A DNA stretch of 64,000 nt from Zygaena filipendulae (lineage: Eukaryota; Arthropoda; Insecta; Lepidoptera; Zygaenidae): assembly GCA_907165275.2 (NCBI GenBank), contig OU015654.1, positions 9,999,501 to 10,063,500 on the forward strand, read 5' to 3'. Shown piece after piece: positions 1-14,475 of this stretch. Within the stretch, counting starts at the first letter, position 1. Every line of letters starts with the position of its first letter. The notes under the pieces are model-generated. The model was given only the letters and a program-made list of their open reading frames with translations, did no database searches and was not told where the DNA came from. The position numbers and the translations under genes are program-made.

Positions 1-34
1 ACTCACGCGGGTGAAACAGCGGGGCACAGCTAGT
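1..34 (-). mobile_element. End fragment of the dispersed CGCGGGTGAAAC repeat
   Basis: The window opens inside the terminal part of the common dispersed repeat, which reads ACGCGGGTGAAAC, GCGGGGCACAGCTAGT. Only the CTAGT-side end is present; the rest lies outside the window. The assignment rests on near identity with the fuller copies at about 12.6, 16.9 and 40.3 kb. Confidence 0.7.
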
Positions 35-139
35 TGTTTATATTAATAAAACGCCCCAGGGGCCGTATTTTTGAATCTTTAGATTACTTTTTAACCGACT
101 TCCAAAAAGGAGGAGGTTCTATGTTCGATTGTATGTATG

Positions 140-167
<28 letters not shown>
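140..167 (+). repeat. Poly-T tract
   Basis: An uninterrupted run of about 28 T lies in the left arm of the foldback element. Its length is probably unreliable in any assembly. Confidence 0.9.
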
Positions 168-171
<4 letters not shown>

Positions 172-225
172 ATGTTCACCGATTACTCGAAGACGGTTGG
201 ACGGATTTGGAAAATTCTTTTTTTG

Positions 226-740
226 TTTGAAAGGGTTTACTCCCAATTAGGTCCCATTGCCACCAAGTCGGGATCTGATGATGGGATCTTGGAGAAATTG
301 AGGGAACTCTTCAAAAATTATAGGCACACCTATAGCGATTTGGGTATTTTTTATAGTAAATCGTTAATTTGCTTTCGGAAAGCAAAATTTGAAGAAGTGG
401 AACTGATGATGAAGACCACAGATGGTCATCGGAACTACTCAACAATATTACGTATTTCACGGGTTCCGATTGGAGCGATTTCAAAAATGGATTTGTTGTT
501 TGAAAGGGGATACTCCCAAATTGATTTCATTGTCACCAAGTCGAGATCTGATGATGTGCTCCTGGAGTAATCGAGGGAACTCTTCAAAAATTAAGGGTAC
601 ACCTATAGCGATTTTTGTATTTTTTATAGTAAATCGTTTCTTTGCTTTCTGAAAGCAAAATTTGAAGAAATGGAACTGATGATGAAGACCACAGATGATC
701 ATCGGAACTACTCAATAATGGGTATTTCACGGGTTCCGAA
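226..740 (+). repeat. Two-unit tandem duplication in the foldback left arm
   Basis: Two copies of a unit start at TTTGAAAGGG near 226 and near 499. Both carry TCACCAAGTCG-like and GAGGGAACTCTTCAAAAATT segments and end in TTTCACGGGTTCCGA. Period is about 270 bp. The opposite arm of the foldback (about 2290-2500) has one unit, so the duplication arose in one arm or was lost from the other. Confidence 0.75.
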
Positions 741-954
741 TCGTTAACTTTAATATGGTTTCTATACAATTTATGCCCGTCACAATGTATATGGTGAAGT
801 GGAACTGATGGTGATGTACTAGGAGAACTCCTCAACAATTAACGTCCCTGCGTCGGGAAAAGCAATATTTTGTAAAAGGTGATGAGCAGTTGACATTAGG
901 CTATTGTAACTTAGAGAAATTACGAACTAAGTCACTTAAAAGCGAGAAATAAAC

Positions 955-1375
955 AAATTTTTAACAAAAAAATTAAAACCGACTTCCAAAAACACAAAAC
1001 TGAAAAGCTAAAAATAAAAAGCTAATAACAAAATACCGATTTAATCCAAAAGACAAAAACACTCGTAATATTATTATTGGTATGTGCTACCTCTGATCGG
1101 TATGAAGTCGGTGACAAGCCAAATATGGAGGGGGAAGATGGGCTAAGTCGACTACCGCCACCAGCTCTTCGTGAGCAGAACAACCCAAGTGGGCAGACAC
1201 CAGCCGGCTTGTCACCGAATTCAAACCGATCAGTGGTAGCACAAACCAATAATAATATTACGAGTGTTTTTGTCTTTTGGATTAAATCGGTATTTTGTTA
1301 TTAGCTTTTTATTTTTAGCTTTTCAGTTTTGTGTTTTTGGAAGTCGGTTTTAATTTTTTTGTTAAAAATTTGTTT
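955..1375. mobile_element. Near-perfect palindrome nested in the foldback loop
   Basis: The arm at about 955-1118, with ACCGACTTCCAAAAACACAA and AATCCAAAAGACAAAAACAC, is repeated in reverse complement at about 1208-1375 with very few mismatches. About 90 bp of non-palindromic spacer lies between. The open frames at 1022-1249 and 1077-1304 are mirror translations of the two arms and not genes. The arms match each other far better than those of the enclosing element, which suggests a younger insertion or recent gene conversion. Confidence 0.8.
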
Positions 1376-1629
1376 ATCGCACACATGTGAATGCTTAAAA
1401 ATGTATGAGCATTCGCACATGAATTCGCGATTCCGTGTGTGAAATTAATTCGAGCGATTCAAAAATACGGCCTCAGGTCTTAAAAGTAGGTAAGTAGGTA
1501 TTTAGCGTATTACCGGTATTACCATCAACAGTTGATCAGTAACTGATGAGCAAAAAATTATATTTCTGCTAGAAGTGATCATAAATTGTTCATAGTAGGA
1601 GCACACCATTGCATGCGTGGCATAGCGTA

Positions 1630-1805
1630 GCCTTTATAGGCCGCGGCGGCGCCACAGTCTCGACTGCAGCGGCGGCGGCAAAAACAAATGGTAGACAACA
1701 TAAGTAGATAGCCACAGCTCGCGCCGCTGATAGCTGTGGCCAACTTCGTATGTTGTCTACCATTTGTTTTTGCCGCCGCTACCGCCGCCGCTACCGCTGT
1801 ATAAA
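1630..1805. mobile_element. GC-rich hairpin element
   Basis: The stretch GGCAAAAACAAATGGTAGAC near 1677 is reversed and complemented near 1755-1775, flanked by GCCGCC-rich arms and a centre with GCCGCTGATAGCTGTGGCC. A diverged relative with the same centre is at 11780-11960. No coding capacity is seen. It is probably a short palindromic non-autonomous element. Confidence 0.65.
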
Positions 1806-2605
1806 TAATAAGTATAAAGAATAACCAACTCGATTTATAAACTAAAATATAAAACTAACAAATCTTTTTTGCGCTTTAAATTTTAAACAATAAAGTAACT
1901 AAATACTAAAAAGCTAAAACTAATGAAATACGGATTCAATCCAAAAGTAAAAAATACATGGTTATTGGTTCGACTATTTTTGTCTTTTGGATTAAATAAG
2001 TTATTAGTTATTATTAGCTTTTTGGTAGGTATCTGTTAGGTACATTTTTGTGTTTTTGGAAGTCCGGTTTTTATTCTATTAAAATTTAAGTGAGTCAGTT
2101 TGTAGGAATTCATCTAAATTACAATAGGCTTATGTCAACTGCTCATCATCTTTTACAAAATATTGCTTTTCCCGATTCAGGGACGTTAATAGTTGAAGAG
2201 TTCTCCAGGTACTTCACCGTTAGTTCCACTTCGCCATGTGCATCGTGACATAAATTGTTTAGAAATCAAAGTAATTGAATCGGAACCATTGAAATAAATA
2301 TTATTAAGTAGTTCTGATGACCATCTGTGGTCTTTATCATCAGTTCGATTTCTCCAAATTTCGCTTTCCGAAAGTAAATGAACGATTTATAAAAAAAATA
2401 TCCAATTTGATATAGGTGCACCTCTAATTTTTAAAGAGTTCCCTCGATTACTCCAATATCCCACCATCCCGACTTGGTGACAATGGGACTATCGAAAAAA
2501 AATCCAACCATCTTCGAGTGATCTATAAACATACAAAAAAACATACAAGAGTGGAGAGCTGAATACAGAACTTCCTCCTTTTTGGAAGTTAGTTAAAAAT
2601 AACAT

Positions 2606-3234
2606 GGAACGACAAGTTCAGTAGGTACAAGAAATAAAACGGCAACCTTTTAGCCTCGAGATATACCTACCTAGTTCCTAATTTTTTTTTTATTTGAACT
2701 TCAGGTTTTTTCCAAATGATTTATAACCAGTTTCAAATGTATAATCATTAATCGATTATTAATAAAATTGATTATTTTAACACATCACTAAAAAAAGTGC
2801 CCAGTGCCCAGCTGATTTCATTTTCAGCGGAACTTTTGTGATTTGTGAATTGTATTTTTGTATTGCTTGAATTTGTTTAGGACCTAGTTTAGTTTCTCTA
2901 CACGTAGGTACCTACCTAATTTGCGACCTAACTAAATGTAGTTTGTAATTAGTATGCACTTATGCAGTTCTGTACAGTGTCTTTATCCAAAGCTATAGAA
3001 CTTTGTGGTTATGGTTCAAAAATGTTGTATTGGAAAAAGTTTACAAAAGTTTTTTTCTGTGTCTAGTTACTAAATTCCTAAGTTAATAGGTGCCGATTGG
3101 TAGAGATTTAAACGGTATTTATTAAATATTAATACTTTTTGTATGTGTATAATTTTTTGATTGGTTCACCAACCTTTAAAATTCCTTATCAATTTCAGTT
3201 AGCGTATAATATACTTATCATAAAAAAACGAACT
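2606..3234. other. Upstream region of the CoA transferase gene
   Basis: AT-rich sequence between the foldback element and the SCOT start codon. A possible 3' splice site (AATTTCAG) ends near 3198, so a spliced 5' leader is possible. I see no TATA box at a convincing distance and no other gene. Confidence 0.4.
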
Positions 3235-8014
<4,780 letters not shown>

Positions 8015-8363
8015 GAAAACTTGTTAATATTTAATTATATTTGTTATTGTTTGTGTTTATTGTTTTTAAGAATATATTATACGTAAATTTTATTATGTTG
8101 TTGATTTATAAAAATCTTAAAATATACATCTACATTATTAGTAATGTGATTAATTTGATTAGAATTTAATTATAATACGTTCAACAATTTGCCACAATTC
8201 AAAATTCAAACCTCTGGTCTTTTTGAACGCATAGGACTTATACATAAAAGAAGACAAATGTCAGACTCTTGTCGCATTGATTATATTACTCTCTTTGATT
8301 CTTGTCTAACAGAAAGTGAAGTTTAGATAATTTTTCAGCTAAAGCTGTAGTTATTTTCTAACT
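8015..8363. other. Scot 3' flank / tetraspanin 5' flank
   Basis: Only 349 bp separates the Scot stop from the tetraspanin start, on the same strand. No canonical AATAAA is seen after the Scot stop in the first 100 bp; an AATATA variant occurs near 8071. The tetraspanin promoter must be compact or lie within Scot. Confidence 0.4.
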
Positions 8364-11300
8364 ATGATGTGGAAAACAAATAGAAACCACCCGTATTTGA
8401 TATGGGCAGTGAGTTTCTTATGGCTTACATCTATTTTTAGCATTTTATGGTCCATGATCTTATTTTTTTGTAAGTTTTTCAGTTCCTTCCTGAGGTTCCT
8501 TCTTCGTACTTATAATATCATTGCCATTCCGTTTTTAGTAAAAACCTTTCACAATATCTTTATTTTCTTGCAGATTTTTCTAATATATTGTATGTAACCG
8601 GAACGGATTTAATTAATTCGCTGGTTTTATTATCAGGAGTACTTTTGGTGCCGACCAATGTGCATCTGTTATGCTCTTTCTCGAAGGGCAAGAAAATTGA
8701 GTTTAGTGTTTTATTTACACGTTATAATATTTCCTTGTTAGTCTTAATGCCTTCAATCCACCAAATCTTGCTGAAGAAAAGATTTTTGGTGAAATAAAAA
8801 AAACATTTTACTATACCTACCTTATCTTACAATAATTAATTAGCGCTAATCTTTGTGCTTTTTAATTTTTTCATAAATGTAACCTACCTTAAAATTATTC
8901 TAAGACAGAATGATTACCTAGTTTTAGGTACCTACCTATTTAATCCGTATTTCCTATAGATTACAAATAAGTAAGGTAGAGCGGCTAGGCCTCCCACATT
9001 AGTAAAGGATACTTTGATACTTTTGGAAAGGATACTTTAAAAATTGTAATTAAGCTTAAACTATTGCGAATTTTAGGTTAATAACTTTTTACTTGTACAA
9101 ATAATATTATGTGTCTCGAAGTTAAAAAACTTCATCTTCTTAAAAATCTTCGTGCTTACAGAAATGATACAAAAGTTCAATGCTGCCCCCTGTGGTTATG
9201 CATAGTATGGGTGATTATAGTTTGCATCAGCGGTGTCGTTCTATGTGGCGTAAGGATTTACTTCTGCCACAATTCGGTGTCGAAGGTGGTGAAACACTCT
9301 CTTACAAGTTATAGAAGTGTGCCAAAATATAAACATTTCATTGATGATTTGCAGTGGTCATTAAAGTGTTGCGGGGTAAGGCTTTTAGAATATTTAGAAC
9401 AGGAGTATAGTAGGTAAGCAAATGTACCTACGCGCCCCCTTCCGCTAAAGTATCCACACGTTTTTTTTACTTTTAGTTCATGTCCAACTAGATTCTAATA
9501 ACTCGAACGGCCACAGTCAGAGATGTTTATTAAATTAATGTTAATTGGCGTTTAATTAAGTTCAATTTAGTTTAATGCCAATTAATATCAATTTAATGAA
9601 CGTCTGCGGCAGTTATGTTTTTAAAATCTTTACCATGGACCAATAAAACTTGTTTAATTGGTCCATGTCTTTACTTAAAATTAAGTAATCATTAAAACGA
9701 CTCTGAGTGCGGCCGTTAGTGTATACGAATACGAATTGGCTAGTATACACAACTAGCAAGTCCCGAGATTTGGAGTGAACCTAAAATAAACTTTAAAAAG
9801 CTCATTCGTTTTAATATAATCTATATCTAAGTTTAATTTTTGATGAAAGTCACCCTTAATTTTTGTTTATTTCTAGCATAATTCCTATAAAGATTGGTTC
9901 ACTAAAGACTGGTATGATAGGATACGAGATTACGAATGGGACACGATGTCTAATAACCGGAACCAACGAGATACTTTGGTTAATGATAGCGTACCATTAA
10001 GGTACCTACTTATTTATTACTTAATTCACCACCGCGCGCACTCAAAATCACAAACATTTTATCTTGATCTTGATAACGTCCGAAAACGAACTTTTTGCCA
10101 TTTGCAATACAATACAGGTATAAATTACTTTCAAAGTAGCTGTTGTACATATAAATAACTAAAGAATTTAATAAAAAATACTTCTTTTATTTTACCTATG
10201 TTTATTTGACTATAGGTGCTTATAAAAAATGATCTGTCCCCTGGCCCAGAACCAATCTGATTTGCCCCCCTGGCCCAGAGGCCAGAACCTGGGTATAGCC
10301 TTGTCTATGTCACCTAAGAAATCCGTAAATTACTTACTACCTACTTGATTATCTCGTTTTGTAATTTTGTTTAAATCTTGGTTAAGTCGATGCAGTTGTC
10401 TATACTGCATTGTCTATGTATATTAACACAATATATATAAAGACCATCAAAATGACGTTGACTTGGCTACTAAATCTATTCCGAAATTAAAGAGGCTACT
10501 GCTTGCGAGCAGTAATGCGACCTGAGAGCACACAGTGTTGTACTCGCAGTGAATTTGGTTTGGGCCGCCGCGCACAGGCCCAACCAAGTACAAACGTAAA
10601 AGTACAGACTTTGTTGATTTTGTTTTTTTTGGTGCATGTTGTGTTCTTCTATAATTAATGAGGCAATAAGCATAGAATTTATTTTATAAGCATTGTACTC
10701 ATTGTTGGAGAACCTAATACATAAATCAATAAATAAATCTCGACAGTTGCTGTAAAAGCGGCTCATGCATATCAAACTATCTATCGGAACTGGGCACTTA
10801 TTCAATAAACACCAGAGGATGCTTCCGCGTCGCCTACCGTATTATAATGGGCTTTTTAATCTTCCACTTCGTCTTGTTTACTACAGAAATTATAGCATTG
10901 GTAAGTTAAGGGAAGTTTCAATCGTGCACAAAATAAACGGTAAAAATAGGCATCCTCTGTATAAACGTGTAACTATTGAGTAGATGAATCTAAACTAATA
11001 AGTATTATAATTATGGTAAAGGGGAAAGATTTTTTGTTTGTTTGTTAGTTTGCTACCTTGTACTTACAGTTATCACCATAATATTTGCAAAGTTATAAGC
11101 ACTAATCATTATATAATAAAATTATTATTAATTATTTAATAATTATTATATTATTGTTATTATTAACCTACTTTCAAAAAGGAGAAGGTTCTATGTTCGA
11201 TTGCATGTATGTTTTTTTTTACCTTTGTATTGTAAAGTGTTTGTTGCTTGGTGTATGTGTTTGTTCTTGCTGAATAAAGTTTATCTTATCTTATCTTAAA

Positions 11301-11705
11301 TCTATTGCCTTTAAAAAAGGAACCCTTTTCTTAAAACGTAGGTAGGTAGAAGTAGGTAGGTACCTAGTGTAAACTAAGTTAGGTAGTAGTCGATTACCCT
11401 GTCGTGGATATAAGTCTGAGCAGCTGAATTACTTATACTTAGTTGGTGTTAATTTTTTTTTTCATAAATCTTCATCGCAGATAGTAATTCTTAAGGTGAC
11501 TGCGAAGAAATGCAAACAATCAGGCCGTACCAAATCGAGCTGGGGTTCCAAGCCTAGAGATAAGTACCATGTGCGCCACATAATGGCGGCGAGGGGCAAC
11601 TTCGACGCCTCCAGCGGCTCCCAGCGAGTAGACTTGGATGCAGACACCGACGACCTCGAGGGTGCAGCTGGGTTTCATGATGAAATCGATGTTTTTGACG
11701 TGTAA
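8364..11705 (+). CDS. Tetraspanin of the peripherin/RDS-ROM1 type (6 exons, 328 aa)
   Basis: A four-pass membrane protein. Exons: 8364-8469, 8574-8736, 9162-9375, 9877-10001, 10747-10900, 11481-11705; the frame closes at 329 codons. TM1 is around WAVSFLWLTSIFSILWSMIL, TM2 around INSLVLLSGVLLVPT, TM3 around LCIVWVIIVCISGVVLCGV, and TM4 spans exons 5-6 (GFLIFHFVLFTTEIIAL then IVILKV). The large extracellular loop has CCG at the end of exon 3, YKDWF in exon 4, then PLSCC, SCI and RGC in exon 5. These correspond to the CCG, DWF, PFSCC, PCI motif series of vertebrate peripherin-2. The C-terminal tail of about 65 residues is basic and Ser-rich at first, then strongly acidic. The exon 2 donor (GTTAGT at 8737) is the weakest call. 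The function in insects is not known to me; adhesion or membrane-rim shaping would be inference from the family. Confidence 0.85.
9508..9715. mobile_element. Palindromic MITE, copy B, with nested hairpin
   Basis: The right arm matches copy A (GACTCTGAGTGCGGCCG followed by TTA at 9716-9718), while the left arm is internally shortened so the two arms no longer match in length. A small hairpin, ACCATGGACCAAT ... ATTGGTCCATG (about 9632-9668), interrupts the right arm where other copies are continuous. It lies in tetraspanin intron 3. Confidence 0.75.
10002..10746 (+). other. Tetraspanin intron 4
   Basis: This 745-bp intron contains a decoy: AGC TGT TGT near 10138 would also continue exon 4 as SSCC but reaches a stop four codons later. 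The open frame on minus at 10476-10805 has no recognisable features. Confidence 0.6.
11166..11298 (+). mobile_element. Foldback fragment plus retroelement tail
   Basis: At 11166-11220 there is a fragment like the end of the 91-2605 foldback (CCTACTTTCAAAAAGGAGAA). It is followed by a sequence ending GAATAAAGTTTATC and a TTATC-repeat tail to about 11297, as in the 3' end of a LINE or SINE. Both lie in tetraspanin intron 5. Confidence 0.5.
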
Positions 11706-11779
11706 TTATATTTTAACTCGTAATTTGTAATCAGACTTAGCTGCTAGTAGAGAGCTTGTCAAAGTACGATTTAAGGCCT

Positions 11780-11960
11780 TGGCGACAGCCAAGAGCTATG
11801 ATGACTGCGGCGCGCATTACGCCGAAGTATGCCACAGTGCGCGCCGCTGATAGCTGTGGCCCACTTCATGCCTTGTGTACCATTTGTTTTCGCCGCTCAC
11901 TGGTTGGCGCGCCACAATTCGCGCCGCAGTCGTCGCCGCTATTGGCTGTGGCCAGGGGGT
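11780..11960. mobile_element. GC-rich hairpin element, second copy
   Basis: It shares GCCGCTGATAGCTGTGGCC and ACCATTTGTTTTCGCCGC with the element at 1630-1805. It begins about 75 bp after the tetraspanin stop codon and may supply part of its 3' UTR. The plus-strand frame at 11756-11962 is an accident of the GC-rich sequence. Confidence 0.6.
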
Positions 11961-12008
11961 AATGGGCTTATTACACTATTTCTAATTTAGGGAATCTAAA
12001 TCGGATAC

Positions 12009-12129
12009 AATTTAGGATCAGTGAGTGAGAGAGAGAGAGCGAATGATCACACTAAATGAACTAATCTAGGGTACAATTTAATGTAGTGTGATCACTCGCC
12101 CTCTTTCTCACTCACTGATCCTAAATCGG
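12009..12129. mobile_element. Palindromic element with GA/TC-rich arms
   Basis: AGGATCAGTGAGTGAGAGAG (from about 12013) pairs with CTCACTCACTGATCCT (to about 12122), and GATCACACTA with TAGTGTGATC. About 25 bp forms the loop. Flanks with AATTTAG-like sequence suggest the element may extend to about 11970-12150. No coding capacity. Confidence 0.65.
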
Positions 12130-12602
12130 AACCAACTGTTCTAACTTCGATTAGGTAATAGGTACACCTTCCGATTTCCTACATTGGTATCTGAAAAATT
12201 GTAAAGCGCTTTAGAGTGTGAGTTTGTGGGTTGGTAACTATTTTTGTAAGTATGCTACTTATTGGCGAATTATCAAACGTGTGCATATTTACAGGACAGT
12301 AGCTGAACAACGCATTGCTACAAAAGAAATGCATTCCGATGGAACGAATAACTCCAGTGCAAAGGATTGATTTGTAATAATTTAGTTTTATTGAGTATTT
12401 AGGTAGGTACCTTGTTACTTTAATGTGCACAAATAAACGTGTACCTACTTAGTTTACTACGAGTTACAATATGTATGATGTAATTACCTGTTTGATTTAT
12501 CTGTTATGATGGTTATGGTAGGTACTTACTAGTCTGTTTACTACACCACCAGTTACTAATAGTGAGGACTGAGGTATCTGTAAAACCTTTTGTATATTAA
12601 TA

Positions 12603-12796
12603 CTAGCTGTGCCCCGCGGATTCACCCGCAGTAATTTTGGAGTTCTCGCGGGAATTCCGGGATAAAAAGTAGGTAGGTACTTACTTCTCTGTACCCCTGA
12701 CAACGTGAATGCCAAATTTCATCCAAATCCGTTCAGCCTTTTTTGCGTGGTTGAGTAACAAACATTCAAACATCCACATTTCACATTTATAATATA
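12603..12796 (+). mobile_element. Dispersed CCCGCGG repeat, near full-length copy
   Basis: It runs from CTAGCTGTGCCCCGCGG, through TCGCGGGAATTCCGGGATAA and CCAAATTTCATCCAAATCCG, to the AT-rich end TTTATAATATAGG. The internal CGGGAATTCCGGGAT core is partly palindromic. This layout defines the family used for the other copies below. I believe it to be a very abundant lepidopteran non-autonomous repeat but cannot name the family with certainty. Confidence 0.8.
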
Positions 12797-13356
12797 GGCT
12801 TACATAATATAATTGGACGCAGATAAGAAATAACATGTTAACCCACAAAACAAAGTTATTGATTCAGAACGATTTATTGAGAGTTAGAGAACGTTTTTTA
12901 ATTATGTGTTTATCTTATTACATTGTTTAAATATGTAACTAAATATTGAACATAAAAATGTTGAAACAAAATGGCGCTATAATTTTAAAAACTTTAAGTA
13001 ATTTACTCTTTCTCTAGTGTGGGTTAACACACTATTCCTTATCTATGTCCAATTAATTGAATTTACTGGCAAGTGGCAACCTTGCTCCAGTAATGTCATT
13101 GTTTGTCAGTCAGATTAGTGTCAAATAAAATATTTTAAACTGTCAAATGAAAATTGTACTGATTTGGTAAAGTGAAATAATACGATTTCTACTGGATTAA
13201 TTTGAAGTAAGCAACATATTTATTATGTAGAATATATTTTCTAGTTGCCAACACGTACTTGATAGATGTAAATTAGTACCTACGCGTTGCCTATAATAGG
13301 CAACGTCGCCTAGGTACTAAGTACCTACTACTAACCTTATCTTTCAGGTTTTTGAA
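12797..13356. other. Upstream region of mRpL20
   Basis: AT-rich sequence. A 3' splice site (TATCTTTCAG) ends at about 13348, nine bases before the mRpL20 ATG, so the 5' leader is probably spliced. A possible donor (GAAGTAAGC) lies near 13207. This fits a leader exon around 13100-13206 preceding an intron of about 140 bp. Confidence 0.45.
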
Positions 13357-13833
13357 ATGGTATTTCTGACAATATCTAATTGGGTCCGCTCTCGCGGACC
13401 AGATGAATTTTGGCGAAAGAGAAGGATATTTAGATTGGCAGCCCATTACATTGGTCGCCGTAGAAACTGTTATTCCGTGGCCGTGCGTAACGTGCATCGT
13501 GCCCTGGTATACGCGACCAAAGCAAGGAAGTTAAAAAAACAGGATATGAAAAATCTATGGGACACACGGATAAGCGCAGCGTGTGAATCACATAATATAT
13601 CATTTTTCACTTTAAAGGAAGGTTTAGACAGGTCGAACATTATGCTTGATCGGAAAGTACTATCAGATTTAGCATGTTGGGAGCCCCAAACTTTTGAATG
13701 TCTCGCTGCTGTGGCTAAACAAAAACTTGAATTAGATGGGTTCATAGACAATGCTGATAAAATGTATCCCACAGGAATAAATTTGAACCTCAAAGATGTA
13801 ATGTTGGACACATGGCTTAAGGAAAAGAAATAA
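13357..13833 (+). CDS. mRpL20: Mitochondrial large-subunit ribosomal protein bL20m (158 aa)
   Basis: It is an rRNA-binding structural protein of the mitochondrial 39S subunit. The whole coding region is one exon. The bL20 signature is in the first 70 residues: an RGPDEFWRKRRIFRLAAHY start, GRRRNCYSVAVRNVHRALVY, then KKQDMKNLWDTRISAAC, matching the long basic helix and the R-x-LWI-x-RI-AA motif of bacterial L20. About 40 residues are added at the C terminus, as is usual in animals. The ATG follows a 3' splice site by nine bases and is the first in frame. AATAAA at 13887 provides the 3' end. The minus-strand frame at 13470-13811 is an antisense shadow. Confidence 0.95.
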   Translation: MVFLTISNWVRSRGPDEFWRKRRIFRLAAHYIGRRRNCYSVAVRNVHRALVYATKARKLKKQDMKNLWDTRISAACESHNISFFTLKEGLDRSNIMLDRKVLSDLACWEPQTFECLAAVAKQKLELDGFIDNADKMYPTGINLNLKDVMLDTWLKEKK

Positions 13834-13886
13834 AACTAGCTAGTAGATATAAAATATTTTAGTAAATATAGCATATTCTAAGGACT

Positions 13887-13892
13887 AATAAA
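13887..13892 (+). terminator. mRpL20 poly(A) signal
   Basis: A canonical AATAAA lies 53 bases after the mRpL20 stop. It is before the convergent PET117 stop at 13915, so the transcript ends probably overlap or abut. Confidence 0.75.
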
Positions 13893-13899
13893 ATACTGT

Positions 13900-13905
13900 T
13901 TTATT
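13900..13905 (-). terminator. PET117 poly(A) signal
   Basis: TTTATT on plus reads AATAAA on minus, nine bases after the PET117 stop codon. Cleavage would fall around 13875-13890, inside the mRpL20 3' UTR, so the two mature transcripts would overlap tail to tail. Confidence 0.65.
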
Positions 13906-13914
13906 TACACTTCA

Positions 13915-14475
13915 TTAGGTACCTAATTCTTTTTTTAACTGTTTTGTTAGTTCATTTTGTTTCTCCAACATGTACACATTTTCTATTTTTCTTCTTTGCT
14001 GACGTTCAACATCTTTTATAACACCTTCATGCAATTTTTCCCTGAAAAAAATCAGGGTAATAGTAACCCCAAAATCAAACATCCTTTTTGGTTATTTTAT
14101 GCAACAAATTATGAATTATTATATTATAATAATAAAATTAATAAAATATGTTGGGATAGTTTCAGATATGGAGTAAGTACATATACCTCTAATAATCTCT
14201 ATGTTAATATTATATGTATACCTAATTGGCTTCTTCTACCATACAGATTGCTCTAGAGTATAGGCAAAAGAATAATAAGTACCTATTGCTTGATGATCAT
14301 ATTCCTAGATCACAAGATCTATTTTTGACTTTTGTCTATTTATGTCCAAAGTTACCCCAACATTCTCTACAATATCTTACCTGTCTGAACTCTGTTTCAC
14401 ATGCACATATGTGATAATTCCAGCTGTTAATGTACATGATATGGTTAACACTAGTTTTGAAGTTATTGAAGACAT
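13915..14475 (-). CDS. Pet117: PET117-like cytochrome c oxidase assembly factor (2 exons, 73 aa)
   Basis: PET117 is a small inner-membrane-associated mitochondrial protein needed for complex IV assembly. Exon 1 is 14381-14475 and exon 2 is 13915-14041, joined by a GT-AG intron of 339 bp; the frame closes at 74 codons. The order of features matches the family: a short polar start (MSSITSK), a single hydrophobic segment from LVLTISCTLTAGIITYV (about residues 8-24), then HVKQSSDREKLHEGVIKDV and an ERQQRRKIENVYMLEKQ region that should form a helix. Human PET117 is of similar size (81 residues) with the motif VHVKQ in the same place. The gene is too short and too split to appear as a long open frame. 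It converges on mRpL20. Confidence 0.9.

Larger units (their letters stand above)
91..2605. mobile_element. Large asymmetric foldback element, about 2.5 kb
   Basis: The sequence from 91 begins ACCGACTTCCAAAAAGGAGG and returns in reverse complement near 2565-2600. Further inward the arms keep pairing: the unit with ACCACAGATGGTCATC near 415 pairs with 2320-2335, and the stretch at 840-900 pairs with about 2125-2195. Visible divergence between the arms suggests an old insertion. The left arm is longer because a unit of about 270 bp is tandemly repeated (about 226-478 and 499-740), while the right arm has one unit. The loop holds at least two more palindromes (955-1375 and 1630-1805). No transposase is recognisable; the open frames across the arms (for example 34-570) are low-complexity read-through. 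Fragments with the same end motif occur at 11166-11220 and 41268-41300. The superfamily is not determined. Confidence 0.7.

Noticed and set aside
1022..1304. Paired 75-aa ORFs on opposite strands
   Set aside because: They share the same C-terminal sequence because they are the two arms of a palindrome.
10130..10158. Alternative tetraspanin exon reading SSCC-TYK-stop after exon 4
   Set aside because: The acceptor lacks a pyrimidine tract and the frame stops after a few codons. The exon at 10747 continues in phase with PLSCC, SCI and the fourth membrane helix.
11496..11705. The basic/acidic ORF as a separate small gene
   Set aside because: A good acceptor at 11480 joins it in phase 0 to the TM4 exon, and its first residues (IVILK) complete the helix. 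It is the tetraspanin tail.
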